Part shown: piece by piece, positions 5,172-6,511 of the stretch
Position numbering within the stretch: position 1 is the stretch's first letter
Layout of the letters: each line of letters opens with the position of its first letter
Source of the DNA: an uncultured Clostridia bacterium
Lineage (GTDB): Bacteria; Bacillota; Clostridia; Oscillospirales; Ruminococcaceae
Assembly (NCBI GenBank): GCA_937894185.1
Contig: CALCSA010000243.1
Location: forward strand, 1-6,511
Direction: 5' to 3'
Length of the DNA: 6,511 nucleotides
Notes under the pieces: model-generated
Told to the model about the DNA's origin: nothing
The model's input: only the letters and a program-made list of their open reading frames with translations
Databases searched by the model: none
Program-made: the position numbers and the translations under genes

Positions 5172-6511
5172 ATGGAACGGGAAAACTATTATCTGGTGCT
5201 GGAGCTGCCCATTGATCCGCCGACGGTGGACCCGGGGGAAATCCGCTCCGCCATCAACCGAAAAAAGCAGGAGTGGACCCGCTGGCAGGATCATCCCGGC
5301 AAGCGGGCACAGGGCCTTGCCAATCTGGCGGCTCTGCCCGACATGGAGCAGGTGATGTTTGAGCCCATTGCCCGCAAGCGGGAGGCCCGCAAGGCTTTGA
5401 AGCTGCGGGAGGATACCATGCTGCGCTTTGAGGCGGAGCTGCGGATTCTGGAAGGGAAGGGCCATCTCCTGCCCCGGGAAGTGTCGGCTCTGGCCGCCAA
5501 GTACCGGGTGTATGGCGTCACCCAAAAAACAGTGCACGAACTGGCTCAGGTTCCGATTTCCGAAGAGCCACCCACTCCCCGGGAGCCGGAGGCCGTGGGC
5601 GAGGTGCTGGACCGTCTCAGCGCCAAGACCATTACCCGCGATTTAAACATCCTGGGACTTCCCGATCTTTACGCCTTCTTGGAGGAACCGCCCTACTCCT
5701 CCATTAAAAAGCTGCGGACCGCCGCCGAACAACGCCGCCGCACCGCCGCTTCCGAGGGGAAAACCGCCGCCTCTGTAGCGGCGCAGGAGCTGGCGGGCAT
5801 CTGCCTGCGCCTGTTCGAAGGCTTTGATTCCAAGCAGCTTTACGACCGGTACCTGCGAATTTCCGCCTGCCCCCCTTTGGGGGAAATGATCGACGATGAG
5901 TTTGTCCGGGCACGGTACATCAGCCCGGTGGCCATGATGCGGCTGGTCAACTTTGCCGTGGAGGCCTGCGGCTGCCGGGTGCTGGAGGCGGAGGATTACA
6001 TCCGCCGGTACTGCGCCGCCTACCAAATCCCTGTGGACATGGAACAGCCTTTGATTTCCTGCCCCGCCTGCCAGCAGGAGGTAAGCCGGAACAGTGTGGT
6101 CTGCCAGTACTGCGCTGCCCCCCTCAAGGGGAGCTGTCCCACCTGCGGCACCCCCTTTGAGGATGGCGCGGCCGTCTGTGCTGCCTGCGGCTTCCTGCTG
6201 GGGGATATGGTCAAGGCCCTGCCCTATCTGGATGCGGCACAGGGCGCCATTATCGACCGCAGCTGGAGCGCCGCTCTGCGGGGCCTTGCCTATGTGGAAA
6301 AATACTGGCCGGGGCATCCGGAAATTGCCCCCCTCAAGATCCGGGCCAAGGAGCTGGAGGAGCGATACGTCTGGTATGTGGATCAGGTGAGTGACTGCAT
6401 CAAACACGGCCAGTACTATGCCGCCCTGGACCTGATGGGCCGGGCCAGGGGAGAGAGTATTCGCCTTCCCGCCGCCATGGTGCGGCAGGTGGGCAAGGTG
6501 ATCGAAAATCT
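5172..6511 (+). CDS. J-domain-like, double zinc-ribbon, TPR-like protein (3' truncated)
   Basis: The frame is open for 446 codons and leaves the window without a stop. I do not recognise a named gene. Residues 5-60 resemble a J-domain (helix from YYLVLEL, then a basic helix IRSAINRKKQEWTR), but the loop motif that should be HPD reads HPG (41-43). Residues 60-290 are mostly helical and charged without a clear family. Residues 297-339 are a tandem zinc ribbon: CPAC (297-300) with CQYC (311-314), and CPTC (322-325) with CAAC (336-339), both with ten residues between the pairs. From about 350 the sequence is amphipathic and TPR-like. No signal peptide or membrane helix is seen. A cytoplasmic scaffold or Hsp70 co-chaperone role is plausible, but that is inference. 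Its own terminator-bounded upstream region separates it from the glutamate operon. Confidence 0.85.
   Translation, partial: MERENYYLVLELPIDPPTVDPGEIRSAINRKKQEWTRWQDHPGKRAQGLANLAALPDMEQVMFEPIARKREARKALKLREDTMLRFEAELRILEGKGHLLPREVSALAAKYRVYGVTQKTVHELAQVPISEEPPTPREPEAVGEVLDRLSAKTITRDLNILGLPDLYAFLEEPPYSSIKKLRTAAEQRRRTAASEGKTAASVAAQELAGICLRLFEGFDSKQLYDRYLRISACPPLGEMIDDEFVRARYISPVAMMRLVNFAVEACGCRVLEAEDYIRRYCAAYQIPVDMEQPLISCPACQQEVSRNSVVCQYCAAPLKGSCPTCGTPFEDGAAVCAACGFLLGDMVKALPYLDAAQGAIIDRSWSAALRGLAYVEKYWPGHPEIAPLKIRAKELEERYVWYVDQVSDCIKHGQYYAALDLMGRARGESIRLPAAMVRQVGKVIEN

Overview
The window looks like part of a GC-rich (roughly 60% by eye) anaerobic Firmicute, probably a gut Clostridium relative of the Oscillospiraceae type. 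That placement is inference. It rests on the 3-methylaspartate route of glutamate fermentation, strong AGGAGG-type ribosome binding sites and the family make-up of the genes. No rRNA, tRNA, CRISPR array, insertion sequence or phage gene is visible.

Bases 1-4948 hold the end of one plus-strand operon. It begins with the C-terminal 144 residues of GlmL, the accessory ATPase of glutamate mutase. Next come complete GlmE (mutase large subunit, overlapping glmL by 26 bp) and complete methylaspartate ammonia-lyase (mal). Together they convert L-glutamate to (2S,3S)-3-methylaspartate and then to mesaconate plus ammonia. GlmE and Mal carry every catalytic residue I know for the characterised clostridial enzymes. 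A 112-bp spacer with two GC-rich hairpins follows mal. It is followed by a tightly coupled pair of unknown biochemical function: an AtuA-family (DUF1446) protein of 456 aa and a DUF4387 protein of 105 aa, with the Shine-Dalgarno of the second overlapping the stop codon of the first. Their place directly after mal makes them candidates for a step at or below mesaconate. This is the main open question in the window.

Bases 4949-5171 are intergenic. They contain a convincing sigma-A-type promoter (TTGTCT, 17 bp, TATGAT with extended -10 TG). About 35 bp after the predicted start comes a perfect 11-bp intrinsic terminator. The arrangement could encode a small RNA of about 65 nt, or be an attenuated leader for the next gene; the terminator also closes the operon. 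A heptamer, GCAATTT or its complement, occurs three times between the terminator and the next start codon.

From 5172 to the end of the window runs an open, 3'-truncated gene of at least 446 codons. Its product has a degenerate J-domain-like N terminus (HPG in place of HPD), a tandem four-plus-four cysteine zinc ribbon at residues 297-339 and a helical, TPR-like tail. It appears unrelated to the glutamate genes and is separated from them by the terminator.
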